Notes: generated by a model not told the origin, from the letters alone. DNA of 64,000 bases from Cylicocyclus nassatus (GCA_958299035.1 CATQJL010000316.1:46187585-46251584), one strand, 5' to 3'; counted from the stretch's first letter, positions 39,766-52,288 are shown. A program made the numbers and translations.

Positions 39766-42700
39766 AAGATGTGTACAGGATGCAAAATTACCGGCGCGTT
39801 TCCTTGGGTGCGAGAAGGATACTAGACGTGCTTGAGGACGGATCAAGTATGCGTTTTCACCAACCATCATGATCGTAATGCAATAGTCAAATCAGAATTT
39901 GCTGCTTTACCTTTTGAAAAAATCTGTACTTTTTCGCCAACTGAAGTGTACTCCGTACGCAAGCATGATTTTGAAAATTCATAAAATATCTTTTTGAAAA
40001 ATTTTCCTCTTGCTTTGTAATTGAGTTTAAGAGTAGAGCAAGCCTTCGTCTCTAATACTGGTATGGAGGTTTGTAATTCAATTCAGAGAATTTTTGCTTT
40101 TTCAAAAACTTTGTTGAAAGGGAGCATACCGATAGGTGATGTATTTTCGGCCTTTAGTTTCGGCTTTCCTGTGTGCGCCTTGGGGTCAGAAAATGTCTTA
40201 TAAATCAAATTCAAAGCCGTTCTAATCAATAGGTCATGATTTGTGCATGTCTCATAAACAAAATTTTTTTTTATCTGGAAAGTCTCATAATCGATTTTGA
40301 ACATAAAGTCATTGCTCACCGCTCTTTCTTATTTCGTGAAGGAACAAATTATGTAAATTCAACTAGGCCTATGTAAAAATGCAAATTGTGCTCTACAAAG
40401 TCAATGAAGGATCTAACAGAAAGGCTTTGAGTTCCTACAGTTACAGAGCAAATTATGAATGTATACAAATTCCATTTTTGCTTCTCTCTAAATGCTTGCC
40501 TGATTGTTTTGATTCTCACGCTCATGAAAAAAGGTCTTTTTTAGTTCTGTAAAAGGTATTTTTAGAGATTGATTAGTGCCTTCTATGATATAAATTTGAG
40601 CTTGTATTTTCCCAGTGGTTTCCTTGTGGCACTGTTTGTCAAGTTGGCACTGATAATTTTGGCGCACCCTCTATACTTGGTTTCTCGACGGTATACAGAT
40701 GGTAATTTTTCAGTACAAATTAGATTGAGACATCCAACCTTTGCTTTAATTTTTTTTCTTTCGAAAATGCTTCGAAGCACCTTTTCTAGGGTTTTTTAGT
40801 AATAGTGTTGTTATCTGATAGCTAGCTTTTTCATATGATGTTTCTGCATAAACGATATGTTTTGGAAACTTGTGACAATAAAGTGAGACCGCAGCTGTTT
40901 ATAAATAGCTACCAACTAAAACAGCCTTGGTGAGATAGATTTATGGGCGCATTATTTTTTGATGCTCAAACTCAAATGTGAACAGGCCAGAAAATGAAGC
41001 AATTAGAAGTCATTGCATTATTTCGCGAAAAGTCTTACAATAAGATGGCGAACTGTGAGGCATAAATGCAAAGAGTGATAGTTATCCTTGTTTGAGATAA
41101 GTTTTACATTGAAGGAGTAGTCTCTTAGTAGTATACATACAAGAAAAGCTAAACAGTAGTGTTTCACATGATTTCTGAAACGACAGCGAATATATTAGTG
41201 TCGCATTCATTTCACTGCATTAAGCATGCGACACCGCTTCCATGCTCACAAATGCAAATGCCGTCGCTGCCTAACGGCCTGGTCTCCGGAGAATAGAGGG
41301 TTCTTCGAGAGAAGATAGCTTGAATATAGCTCTATTAGATTTGGGGTTTTTGCCTCAGGGTTGGTGTATCGAATCTCTATGATTGCCACCCACGCAAATC
41401 TCACACTACACGCCTCCAAGTCGCGTTCAATGCAGCTTTCCTTTATCTAGTAAAGTTTTTTTTTCGAGACTGTAAATGATATCTTCACACTCGTTTTCCA
41501 TCTAAATCTTCACGAACACATTACAGATGATAGCAATTTTTCCTCATTTTGAAGTTTTTTGCTCCCATCGATCCACTCGATCCTGTGAGAAAACCGTAAA
41601 GGGAAAAAGGAAGATGAAAATATTATGTTTTCTACTGTATGTTGTATTTAATATTAACAACACTAAGAATTTTCTGGAGGGGCCGAGTAATAGTTAGGTT
41701 AAGTAATTTGAAGTGATATGCTGGTAAAATTTTGTAATTCCAGAAACCAAAGTCTAATATATCGCCAGATTTATATTCAAGATAGTCGAGCTTGGTTTCA
41801 AAAATTATATTGGACTAGCTGAGGAAGGAAAGATGTTGTTACGTAAGTTTCGAGTAGATGGGAGCTATCTGATTCTCCGGAAGTCCATAATAAGTATCTT
41901 ATTTTTTTTTAGTAGGATCGCAGCAGTCAAGAAATAGTGAAAATGTTTATCTCGGTGTTCGGAGCTGCAGCTCAAGGAGAGCTGCCAGAAAAAGGAAGTA
42001 GTGTTGCTTTACACATCTAATTTGGTTATTATGTTGATAAATTTGGCAACTGAAGAAAAGAAAACACTTCTGGAACGACCTAATACAGTTTCTGTTCTTG
42101 ACTTCGTAACACATGGGCTACAAATCTGTTTCTTTTCTATAAACGTTACTGCCATGAGCGGGATCTAGTCCGTTAAGTATGTTTCGACGTCCCACGCAAC
42201 TATGATACCAATCTGTCAACTGCGTGAGATGGAAGACTTGCTTAGCGCAATGAGGCGCTGCAAGTCTTGGGCTCGTAGTTGTTTCCCATGACAGCAGATA
42301 TTTGTCAGTTCAAGAACAATATAATAGTAAACAGCATTTTGTTTATCTAGTCGTTCTCATAGAAGAAATGGAAATATGTTTTGTCAATTCACTTCTCACT
42401 ATGGCATTACTTATTAACTTTCAATACTTACATATTTGCTAAAGTGAATATATAGGGTGTTTGAAAACTTTCTGGCTTCAAGTACTTCAGTTGCGGACTC
42501 GATTATTGCTATATGTGTTCGCTAAACCTAGAGGCCACTAAATTTACAAAAAAAAATTTCCGTGCTTCGAAATACTCCATAAAATCTGAGAGTAACCAGC
42601 TTTTCCAACTTCCTTAAAGAGGCGAAAAAGTGCGTTATTTAATTTGTTCTATTACTACTAAAGTTCGAAGTCTAAACTTTCTTTATAAAATAAAACTTGT

Positions 42701-45295
42701 TCAGTAGCTTGCGTACAAAGATTTCCAGGTCGCTAATTTACTGCAGACAATCTTCTAATTTTGTCTTGAAATAATTTTACGAATTTTTTTGAGAGTCTTA
42801 TCTTATTTTGATGTGTATGTCAGCACAACTCTTTAACTCTCATTATGTTGGTAACAGAAAATTTGCGTATTTTTCACGCTTGTAAGGTTTTGAAGATAAA
42901 ACATACAATTTTGGAGCTGAATTTCTTGACGAGAAGAACTGGATCTCTTGTCTTCCAACGTATGCTTTCTCGAAATGAATAAGAGGTGGCGATGGTGTGC
43001 AAAGTTTTCGATGAAATATGTCTCCTTCTTCGTAAAAAGCATTTTAATAAGAGAGGAAGGCTATAATGGTTGTATTTCAACTAAATAAAAAATCGTTAAG
43101 GTCCAAACAAAAGAAGATCGAGGAAACCATAAAAAAACGTGATTTTTAATGAAATGATGGTTTCGAGGTTTGATGAGCACAATGAAGCAAAAAGCGCGTA
43201 AAAAGTTGAATTGGAAGTATTTTTGGCCAGGTACGTTCCAAACAGTGTATTACAATCATTGAGGTGCTCTATGCAAGTGCCAGATTTGGGCAGGGAGGGC
43301 TGGGTGATAAAAATTTCGGCAAAAGTCTTTGCAACAAAGTGATATGCGCAAGTTTTTATGAAAACTGGTCAGTATCGCAAAAACCACCAACTTTATGAAA
43401 GGTTGCAGCAAAGTTTTGAGAACACTTTAGGTTCACAATTGCAAAGAAATTCAAGCTCATAATGTTTCCCGTAAATGAAAATTGCGCTACCCAGGCAGAT
43501 AAGATCTGAAAAGACTTATAAGGATATTTGCAGCTTTTACGCTTCATGCCTATCTTTTTGATTTTTGAGGGGTTTTGGCTTGTCAAAATACAGATCAAAG
43601 ACCACTGCTTTCCTGAGACGAGTAAGGTTTGGAAAATCTGCGCTTGTGGAATATTATTGCAAATGTCCGCTCCGATGATGAGTTACATAAACATATCCGT
43701 GACACTTCTTGCCACTTTCAACCTGTAACTTTCTTCAAGAATAAAATCAGGCTTGAAACAAAGGACTTTATGAAAAACTCTTCTCGGTTATGCTATCAAC
43801 TCTAATTTATTACCGTTGCGAAATGTCAGGTGTCGCGCGCAGGACGAATGTGAATGTTTACCAAGCAAGATGTAATGGTGTAGGCTGAAATCAAGCAAAA
43901 TAAATTATTAATGGGCTTCACGAGTCATGCCTCAAACTATAAAAAAAAAACTCAAAAACATGTTGACATCCAAGCTGAGAAAGAAACGATTATCGTGAAC
44001 CTTTTATTTTCGATCAATTCTAAAATTCCTGACCAAATTCCTAAACTTGCTTTTGCTTTGGAGGCCTAATATTTGTAAGTCCTAGCTTGGATGTCTCTCG
44101 GAATATATAATTTTTAGATAGTTATCAAATTTTCACTTTTGTTATTGTCCCTATAAGTATGGTAATATTGAGATACGTTTAGAACAGTGAAAAGTCTTGT
44201 TACACAAACCCAAATGCTTGAAGACTTCTGGGATTTTTCCATATTTTCTGTTGCAAGGCTAGTGGACCAACTTAATCGTTTTCCATTGACTCGTATGACA
44301 GCTGCAACAGAATATTCTCGTGCAAATGGCTAATAAAACTTTCATTCCACCTAAGCGCAGCCATAGTTCGTCATGAACTATGCTTTTAATCCGTTCGCAT
44401 GCGCGTGAAGGTCACGACGACGAACGATGAGAACCAGCTAGTATGCGTGAGATGTGGGTCAGACTACATACTTGCTTTGTAAGTTAGCATCAGTCACTTA
44501 AGCAAATTATTCGTTCCTATCTGCTTAAATGATTAAAATGTGCCTGAATATGTTTTGTTCTTCACAAAGAAATAATGATAGCAATAAATCTAACGGCAAT
44601 TGTTTGTGTCAGAACTATGCGGGAATTTGAATCCATCGTTCGAAAGTGATGTGACGGGAATAGAGATGAACATGGAAAAAGCAAAACGATCGGCGAACTA
44701 CCTTCAGCTTCATTTTGTGTAGTTTCACTTATCATTTTCATTTTTCCTATGCATCAATTGAAATGGGCACGATTTTTTTACCTATGCGTGAATTGCTTTC
44801 ATTGAATTGAGCAATACCATAGCTTGGCGAAACGAGTCGCAAAAAGTAGCAATTGACAGCCGCCAGCACACTTAGGCGTTTTTGCTGCAAGGAAGATATG
44901 TTGCCCGTGTGGACGATAGTTTTGTAAATGCCTCAATGGGGACTCCTTGAACAAAGATGAGGGTTAGCAATTTCAATACACTTTTATCTTGAGTTGCAAT
45001 AAATTCAATTTCTTTACTTCAGTCAACTATCGGTGGGTTACACGCACATTTCGAAGCGAGGATCGAGTAGGAGAAATTATTCAAATCCAAAACACAGATT
45101 TGAACAGAGCAATCATGAATGCAATCTAGCGCACACAAAAAACGGAAACTTTCAGTCATAAAGATAGAAGCTATTCGATAATACAGTCAAGAGATCAGTA
45201 GTTCACCTTTCTTACTAGAGAATGATCTTATTCTTAGATCGCCGTGGCGATTTGGAGCGAAATCCATATCATTAGATGCGCCTTGTTCTGAATGC
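39766..45295. other. Intergenic AT-rich DNA
   Basis: No gene is recognised. Minor structures: AGGGTGTTTGAAAAC at 42457, similar to mariner-type ends; a stem at about 42234-42273 built from AGACTTGC and GCAAGTCT; and a dyad CATAGTTC-gtcat-GAACTATG at 44362-44382. Confidence 0.6.
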
Positions 45296-45375
45296 AAATC
45301 TAGCTTCCATATCCGCTGCGCGGTTCTCTAGAAGTTATGAGCGTTCGAAGGTCCGAATTTCGCAATGCCACAGTG
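45296..45375 (+). repeat. Diverged fragment of the 48408/50057 repeat family
   Basis: CCATATCCGCTGCGCGGTTC followed by AAGTTATGAGCGTTCGAAGG aligns with the GCGGCGCG...GTTATGAGGG segment of the tRNA-bearing repeat and with 39380-39420. It is a short, diverged fragment. Confidence 0.5.
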
Positions 45376-46287
45376 CCATAACTTTAAAAAATAGTTGTTA
45401 GCGATAATCCACATCATTTCAAGTATATTCTTTACGTTAGAGTTCTTGAAACTTTAGGGCCGTAGTAAGTGCCAATCAGACCAGATGATCTGAACTGAGG
45501 CCTTCATGTGAAGTTAGGTCAGGTGATATGACGACCTTCCAATTACTGCTATAAGTATTGAACGTCACCTGAGAGGTGAGCCTCAGGTCGAGTGCGGCAA
45601 GGAGATCATCTCTCGATCAAGTCATAGGAGATAAGCGATGATCTGACGCAATAGTGTGCTAACGAGGAGATTTATGGAAAGATTCCGTAGTTTCTCCCGA
45701 GTAACTTACATTACCCGTCATTTTACCTAACACTGCTGACAGCAGTCGCGGTCGCAGGATTTTTTTCTCAAATGAAAGTGCGTAACGTCTGCGACGCATT
45801 CAAAAGTTTTTTGGTGTGCTTCTCAAAACTCTTGAGGGTCGATAACCCCTGGAATCTAGCCCCCCGAAATGAATTTTTATGAGAATTTCAAAAATTTTAT
45901 TTATAATCCGCAAGAACAAGCAAGTGACCTGCACATTTTTATAAACTATGTAAGCAAATTCAAAAATTTCCTCCTCCCTCTCCCTGCGCCCGCTCCCTTG
46001 GTCCTCCACTGGCTGACAGATTTAGCGCAAAATCGCACACAACTTCTCAGCTGCTATCGCTGCCTCCCCGCTGCACGTTGGGCGGGGCATTTGCAGACAT
46101 CTGAACACGTTGGTGAACTTGTTAACCCTCAAATGCAAGGCATTGTTTTGTGTATTTTCTCGCTATCAAAGACGCCACGTGTGACAACAGCATATATACG
46201 TGGCAGTTTAGAGAGTACAAAGCATCGTGCTTTGCAGTAGAGGTTTGAAATTCTGCCAACGGGTTCAAATGTCGCAAATGCTTCGCC

Positions 46288-46527
46288 TAACGTATCGTCC
46301 CCTCCACAGTTGCTGCTACCGTTGGTCTGCGTCTCAGACGTGCCACGTGTGGCTATCATGTTGGCAACGTGGCAACAACATGTTTGCAACATGCCAAAAC
46401 ATGTTGGCAGAACATTTTGGCCACGCCAACATGTTGCTGCATGTTGCCAACGTGTTAGTCGCACGTAGCAGTCCGCGACGTCAGAAGGGTAGCAGCAAAG
46501 GTGGAAGGAACGATACACTGGCAACAC
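46288..46527. mobile_element. Foldback element of about 240 bp
   Basis: The left arm 46288-46390 and right arm 46425-46527 are inverted copies: GTATCGT, CTGCTACC, then CATGTTGGCAACGTGGCAAC opposing GTTGCTGCATGTTGCCAACG. The centre repeats the unit CATGTTGSCA several times. Open frames on both strands here are by-products of the palindrome. Confidence 0.75.
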
Positions 46528-46751
46528 GACGCTATAAGGAATGATGGCTGGCCAATCCTTTGTTTTTCGTTTTCGTTCTTGTTTTCTCGCTTCACCTAAT
46601 TTGTAACAGTAGCTAAGTGAGCGTCAAGTCCAATTCAAAGAGACGTTCATTATAGAAGAGTATTTCTACTTTTCCCACATTTCCATCATTTAACAAAAAC
46701 CGAAGTATCGTTTATTTCCTAGCAAGATTCCCATAGGTACCATGTCATCTT

Positions 46752-46838
46752 GCTGCCTTTCGCTCTTTTTATCGTGTTAATCTCGGGCAGTTCCGTTGAA
46801 ATCTCGGGAGAAATGTGTCAAAAAGAACGAAAGGCAGC
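46752..46838. repeat. Small foldback, 87 bp
   Basis: GCTGCCTTTCGCTCTTTTT at 46752-46770 and AAAAAGAACGAAAGGCAGC at 46820-46838 are a 19-bp inverted repeat with one mismatch. No coding potential. Confidence 0.7.
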
Positions 46839-47487
46839 GTCGCGCCACGTGGTTCACAGGTTCAAATTTTCTGGGGCACACAGCATACATAAACACTCTT
46901 CTGCCTCCGATTTTCTCAAGGATCTGGAGGTAACAGACTAAGTACTAGCTGTTGTTGTAGTAGTCATGGAAAGGTTATCAAAATGTGCAGTACTTGCATG
47001 ATAAATTAGTTCGACTTCCATAAAGTGCAGAGCGCTTGCCGGGGTACCAACAAAATCCAGCTACACAGCCCGCCTGTCGCTTTTACATCCATCATATCAG
47101 AATAGTCACATATCCGGTAATATTTTCTCGTCGCTGCAATTGGTTGCATAGTTCATCTATGAGCATCTAGTTCACTGATAATGTCTTATCTCATTATGTG
47201 CATAATTATTACTCTACGTACAAAAAAGCTCTTCCACGGTGCGAGTAGTAGCATTTACACTCGTTTTGTCGAGTTCTGCTGTGTATGTAATGATCACTTG
47301 ACGAGTTGATATCAAGCGAGCCTTGGCATTCACTAGCACAATCATGTTGACTGCGCAACATGCCTTCCGGCAGTGATAGTGGTTGCCGAAGTTGATGGAC
47401 CGCTGGATCCGGATCAGACATGCATCAATACACCTAATGACATCTATCCAAGTGCCTAATATTTTGTTGACTTCTTATTGGCCAGAG

Positions 47488-47650
47488 AACAGGGTGTCCC
47501 AAAGGTAAGTACACATTTTTTGATTGTTAATGACCCTTTTTCCAAGTAGACTTTTGCATAGCTTCAACCAGAAACCATTAAAGCGGAATTCAACTCAGGT
47601 TTACAGCGTGGAGCTAATCACGCTTCCTTCTTCATTACTGTAAATTAATG
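47488..47650 (+). repeat. Partial copy of the 55321 mariner-type palindrome
   Basis: ACAGGGTGTCCCAAA at 47490 matches the end of the 55321 element. Further in, TTCAACTCAGGTTTACAGCG, TGGAGCTAATCACG and ATTACTGTA correspond to 55428-55482. Only one arm is present. Confidence 0.6.
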
Positions 47651-48497
47651 TAGGAGTTAAAGGGAGTTTTAAGCCATCTACGGCTACGTTTTGCCTAGAA
47701 TGAATACTCTATAAGTAGAAAACTCCATCAATAGGCTAAACTGAGTTGCTAGCTAGGAATATAAAATTCGTTTTTTACCAAAAGGCATTCTTCTCAAGTC
47801 GGCCCAGGTAACCCGCAGCAGCGTTTTTCGATGTTTCTCAAAAATGCGATTGAATAATTCAAGACTCCTTAAAAAAGTCGTAAGACGTTTTCCAATGATT
47901 TTCATGTTGAAAACACTGCTATAGTGTGGACCCCGGCCAGATTCCCATATGTGCCTCCGAGCCGCGCACGCAGCGCATGCCTTCAATACGCTTTTCATCC
48001 CGCCTCTAAGGTTTTTATGCGTTTTTTTATCTTCGCTAACTTTGTTTTTCTGTAATCTCTTTATTTTGGGGTTAACCGACCCACGACAGCTGATGTCTAA
48101 GAGCTTTTACAAGCCTTAGAGGTCTTGAGGAGCATTTCTCTCAGAAAGTTCTAGTTTTTTGCCTCGGTAGTGACGATTGAGTCCCTTTTAGGAAGAGTTA
48201 TCTGCAGAAGTTTCTATCACGGACAATTATCAATTACCGTATCTCTCTGAATATGTATGTTTTTTACAAGGACTTTTAGTTCCTTTTCGATGCAGCATCA
48301 AAGCTTCTTCTTGTACAATGACGCTCTTAAGCTTACACTTCTCAGGTTTATGACTACGACTACGAAAGGAAAACGTTTCAGAAATGCTCCTCTCTCTATA
48401 AAACTAACAAGGGAGGAAGATGGGTCGAAGTGGCCTTTCAGAATGAGATGGGCATCATCTTGTAGGGCTTCGAACGCTGATTTCAAATCCGTCTTCC

Positions 48498-49089
48498 TGT
48501 CAGGATAAAGGTTCATGACGCCTTTACCTGATGTGTAGCGGGTTTACATTAGTCTTACTATAATCTTTATTATACAAGCTATATACAAAAGGGGAAAGGG
48601 AAAGGGGGAAGATGGAACCGTCTCCTGACGGCGGGCGGAGGTCACTGCCAAGGTGACCTCCGCCCGCCGTGCCTTAGGCCAACCTCCACGAGCAGCTTTT
48701 GGGTAATAGCTGCGTCCCGACATCTCCATTCCTTCAGAAAGCTCGTCCTCGAGCTTGTTTTGCTGTTGTTGAATGTTGAACGTCTTCCGAGATACGTGTG
48801 TAAGAATGATACGGCGAGACCATAAAGAACTTCGACTTCGTACCATTATCCTCAGATTCATCGATCGAGTAGGGAATTTGGTTTAAGCGAGCTGGATAAC
48901 CAACCAACGACCTTCACCTGTCGGGACGCAGCTACTACCCAACTCGCGATGGAGGTTGGCCTAAGATAGCGAACCTTGGCAGTGACCTCCGCCCGCCGTA
49001 TTTGTATATAGCTTGTATAATAAAGATTATAGTAATAATGTAAACCCGCTACACATCAGGTAAAGGCGTCATGAACCTCTATCCTGACA
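48498..49089. mobile_element. 592-bp inverted-repeat transposon inserted in the SINE-like repeat
   Basis: The terminal inverted repeat begins TGTCAGGATA and runs through GGTTCATGACGCC, TTTACCTGATGTGTAGCGGG and TTTACATTA. It is at least 54 bp with one mismatch. Internal arms extend the symmetry (GGGACGCAGCT, CCAACCTCC, GACCTCCGCCCGCCG). An extra local hairpin of GGCGGGCGGAGGTCAC type lies at 48631-48669. The flanks join into the uninterrupted sibling copy; the target duplication is unclear. There is no transposase frame. Confidence 0.85.
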
Positions 49090-49181
49090 TTTATCCGCGG
49101 CGCGTTTTTGGGCGAGGTGTCATGAGGGTTTTTAGGGGGCGGAAGTCGATACAAGTACAATCAAGGACAGCACCCCGGGGT

Positions 49182-49253
49182 GTGCGTTTGGTGTAGTGGT
49201 TAGTGTGGTGGTCTTGCACGGAGAGGCTCCCAGGTTCGACTCTCCTACTGTGG
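49182..49253 (+). ncRNA. tRNA-like sequence with pol III A and B boxes (SINE-derived)
   Basis: A box TGGTGTAGTGG at 49189-49199 and B box GGTTCGACTCT at 49233-49243, with normal tRNA spacing. Acceptor-stem pairing is poor and the sequence is embedded in a repeat, so it is read as the tRNA-derived part of a SINE-like element. The parent isotype is not clear; the anticodon-loop region reads CTTGCACG. Confidence 0.6.
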
Positions 49254-49737
49254 TTTTCCTTTTGCTGGTCTACAAAAAATTTGTATGAGCACGCGTATCG
49301 TCTATACATCAACTCTCCCTTCTAACTGCAAATCTCTTCAAAAAAAGTTTTATTACTTTATGTTTTTGAATGTCTATGTGCACTGATGAAAGGAGAGGAC
49401 AAAATGTGCAAAACATACGTGCGGGCGGGCAGGCGGGCGTTTCAAAATCTCTCGGAGGTGCATCAAGCTAGCCGCTGGCGTACCAGGAATAAGCCAAGAG
49501 AACAGGCGAGAATATCTTGCAGGTTAATGAGTTTTTGATTGCTAAACTTGAACATGCGCTTTTTCAGCTTTACCAACTATGCGTGGGTCTTTGCATGTTA
49601 AGAACATTGTGACCTCTTACGTTCATCGGGGTGTTACGTGACAAATTAACTCTTTTGACATTTCTACCTCCACTTTAAATCACTTGCAAAGAGAGAGCAG
49701 TTGTTGCCTCGAGATTCTGATAAAAGAAACAGGGGGT

Positions 49738-50057
49738 GGTGTATGGACGCTGTTCATGCTCATACAAATTCTTTGTATGACCAGCAAAACGGAAAGCACA
49801 GCAGGAGATTCGAACCTGGAAGCCTCTGCTTGCAAAACCACCACACTAACCACTCTACACCAGACGGCACACGGCGGTGTGCTGTCCTTGATTGTACTTG
49901 TATCGACTTCCGCCCCCCTTAAAAACCCTCATAACTCCTCACCCAAAAACGCGCCGCAGATAAGGAAGGCAGATTTGAAATCAGCGTTCGAAGCCCTACA
50001 AGATGATACCCATCTTATTCTGAAAGGCCACTTCGACCCACCTTCCTTCCCTTGTAA
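49738..50057 (-). mobile_element. tRNA-promoter-bearing repeat (SINE-like), copy 2, uninterrupted
   Basis: Inverse-orientation copy of 48408-49310 without the insert. On the minus strand the B box GGTTCGAATCT (49816-49806) is closer to consensus than in copy 1; the A box region TGGTGTAGAGTGG (49862-49850) has an extra base. The outer end reads CAAGGGAAGGAAGGTGGGTC, sharing the terminal motif of the neighbouring foldbacks. It is the best full-length guide to the family (about 320 bp). Confidence 0.75.
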
Positions 50058-50964
50058 GTGTTAGTGAAAGTTGTGATGGTTCTCCTTTGCTTCGGCTTTT
50101 TTCGAACTGAGATTAGAGGGTTTCCACTCCTTATTTCTCTCCTACCTTCACGTAAAAATGTTTTTTTTTGCTAAAAGTGAGATGAGAAGCGTCAACAGAG
50201 CGCGCGTTGGCGCGCGATGCGTATGCGCCGCGGAGGTAGTACCTATGGGAAACTGGCCGGGCCCCCCCCCACTATATGCCACTTTTCTATAAGCACATTT
50301 TAGAAAATCAATATAAAACAAAATCAATAAGTTAATTCAGAAAAATCGAATCGTAACTATTCGCAAGGACATCCAATCGCTACCAACTTTTTCTAGTTAA
50401 GAATAATATGTCCTAAATCTAGACCAAAAATAAATGTAAATTCTAGTAGATGTTCTGCCAATTGTGACCAACAATCGAAAAATCATCTTGTGGGTATTTT
50501 TCTCAGTCAGTTTATATCGTCGCCATATGCGCTCAAAAATTTTGACTCGAGCATCTGCAAAAAGCGCAAAATTTCCTCTGTCCGTTATGTACTAAATCAG
50601 AAGATTTCCTTGAAGCTGGAGGAAGTGACAGAATTTCAAAAATTTTGGTGCAAGAATTGTGCGTCAGCCTAATAATTGCGCAAGCCTAGTCTAAGCTAAG
50701 GCCTTTCCTTGTAAAATCAACGGCTACAAGCTTGTTCGCATCCTGTAAAGCATGCGCTTACAATAGAGGGTTGAGCGTTTATCCTTGCACCATGATAAAA
50801 CGCCTTGTGCCAGGCAGGTCTCAAGCCTGATATGCGTGGCAAAACACGGCGGCCACTTCAGCGCTCTACTGTTTGGGCGCCAGTTTCCTGCGCGCTTCTA
50901 CTTTGCCGTTTCACTGCGGCGTGACCGTGCAGACTCAATGATACAAGTGCACAATCATGCATAT
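50058..50964. other. Intergenic stretch with C-run and diverged repeat
   Basis: Contains GCGCGCGTTGGCGCGC near 50198, a C10 run at about 50263-50272 and sequence at 50330-50650 that resembles 7890-8200. No gene is supported. Confidence 0.5.
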
Positions 50965-51740
50965 ACAGTACTCACACTAATTAGTCGACAGAAAACGCGA
51001 AAACTGACGATCCGCGTTTTTTTGTTTTTTCTTCATAACTTCCTTAAAATTGCATAAAATAAGAATCCGAAGAAAGCATGATGTTCAGCTCATCAAGATG
51101 AATCTTCTGATAGACTACACTCTCTTACTATTCCGTTTTCAGTCTGCTCGAATTTTGTGTGAGGATGGGTATTCGTAGTGGCGTAACTCAATGAAGAACA
51201 CATATGGAAGATTTAAGTTAACATGATTCAGCAGAGCTGTTCCAGTAGATTTTCATGCGCTAGCGACTAGCGGAGGAATCCCTTTCCATAGAAAAAGATA
51301 GGCCGGTTTTGAAAAAATCGATGTCTCTCAAATTTTAGCTACCGTAGCCATACAGTAAGACGCTATTTTGCAAAGCAGGTGTGTTTTTCGTAATCAGCAC
51401 GGTAGATAACCTCTATGAGCAAGTTTTCCAAGAAATTCGGGCCCTTTGATTTTTTCTCGTTCTAGGCTCGCCGAAACTCGCCGACGGATTTTAGCTGAAA
51501 TATTGATGGTCTAGGATTGACCGGAAACTTCGCCCATAGAGGTTTTCGGACTCGCTGATTACGAAAATAGTGCTCTTTGTGCAGCGTAAGTTGTTTTAGC
51601 AAGGTTATGCTGAGAGGAATATTGCGACACCATGCAAGTTCCTAAATTTGTCTGCTCTTTTCTCGTATCTGTTGGACAAATTACCTGCTCCTTTTTGTAA
51701 TTTGAAATCACTGAAGAACGTACTCTCAGAGCATGCTTAA

Positions 51741-52288
51741 AGGCAGTGGTTCGGCAGAATCCAACAACTCGGGTTTTAACGCGGTAGGTTCCTTATCGCC
51801 CAACTATGAAAACAGTGCAATCCCGGTTGCACAGCATGCTTTCCCTGCCGAGAAAATCGCTCTCGAACTTACACGCGCAGGCCAATCTTACACGCATCTG
51901 AACGAGTTCGCAATTTCCTTCTCACGGGTAGGGGAACGAAAGCCGCCAGTTTAGGCTGCCTTCGCGGACTGCTGGTCCTGGAACGACATGCAACAACACT
52001 GCGAAAGGACCAGTTGGCCGCGAAAGGCGGCTCAAACTGGCGGCTTTCGTTCCCCTACCCCCTTCTCACCATTGGAGGCTGCCCGCCGCAACGCTATAAC
52101 CATTGGGTCCTGCCACGATTTTTCGTCATCGGCCTTGCTCCACTCGTCCAGTATCAAAGGGAAGGGCATTAAAAACGCTCATTTTCGCCGTTCTCAAGCT
52201 TTCAAAAGTGGATTTTTGGGATCAGCGTATTGAAAAACCCCAGGTAAGCGCAAATTTGACTAGATTGAGATTTGCCGAGCCACTGCCT
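51741..52288. mobile_element. 548-bp TTAA-targeted element nested in the palindrome's left arm
   Basis: The flanks are TTAA (51737-51740) and TTGA (52289-52292). The right palindrome arm preserves the empty site as a single TTAA. The ends AGGCAGTGGTTCGGCA and TGCCGAGCCACTGCCT are inverted repeats with one or two mismatches. TTAA targeting suggests a piggyBac-type element. It is 404 bp without its own nested insert, with no transposase. Confidence 0.85.
51926..52060. mobile_element. 135-bp foldback with perfect 9-bp target duplication
   Basis: A perfect 27-bp terminal inverted repeat starts GGGTAGGGGAACGAAAGCCG (51926-51952 and 52034-52060). It is flanked by identical CCTTCTCAC at 51917-51925 and 52061-52069. 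A 9-bp duplication fits Mutator-like (MULE) elements, which usually make 8-11 bp duplications. The intact repeats mark it as the youngest of the three nested insertions. Confidence 0.9.

Larger units (their letters stand above)
48408..49310 (+). mobile_element. tRNA-promoter-bearing repeat (SINE-like), copy 1, interrupted
   Basis: The body segments are 48408-48497 (GTCGAAGTGGCCTTTCAGAA to CTTCCT) and 49090-49310 (GCGGCGCG, GGAAGTCGATACAAGTACAA, then a tRNA-like part and GCTGGTC...TTTGTATGAGCA). The order matches the inverted copy at 49738-50057, which lacks the 592-bp insert. Internal A and B boxes suggest RNA polymerase III origin. Confidence 0.75.

Noticed and set aside
46129..46544. 132- and 105-codon frames on opposite strands
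   Set aside because: They lie in the arms of the foldback at 46,288-46,527 and mirror each other.
49182..49253. Functional tRNA gene
   Set aside because: A and B boxes are present, but acceptor and D-stem pairing is poor and the sequence is part of a dispersed repeat with a second copy in inverse orientation.
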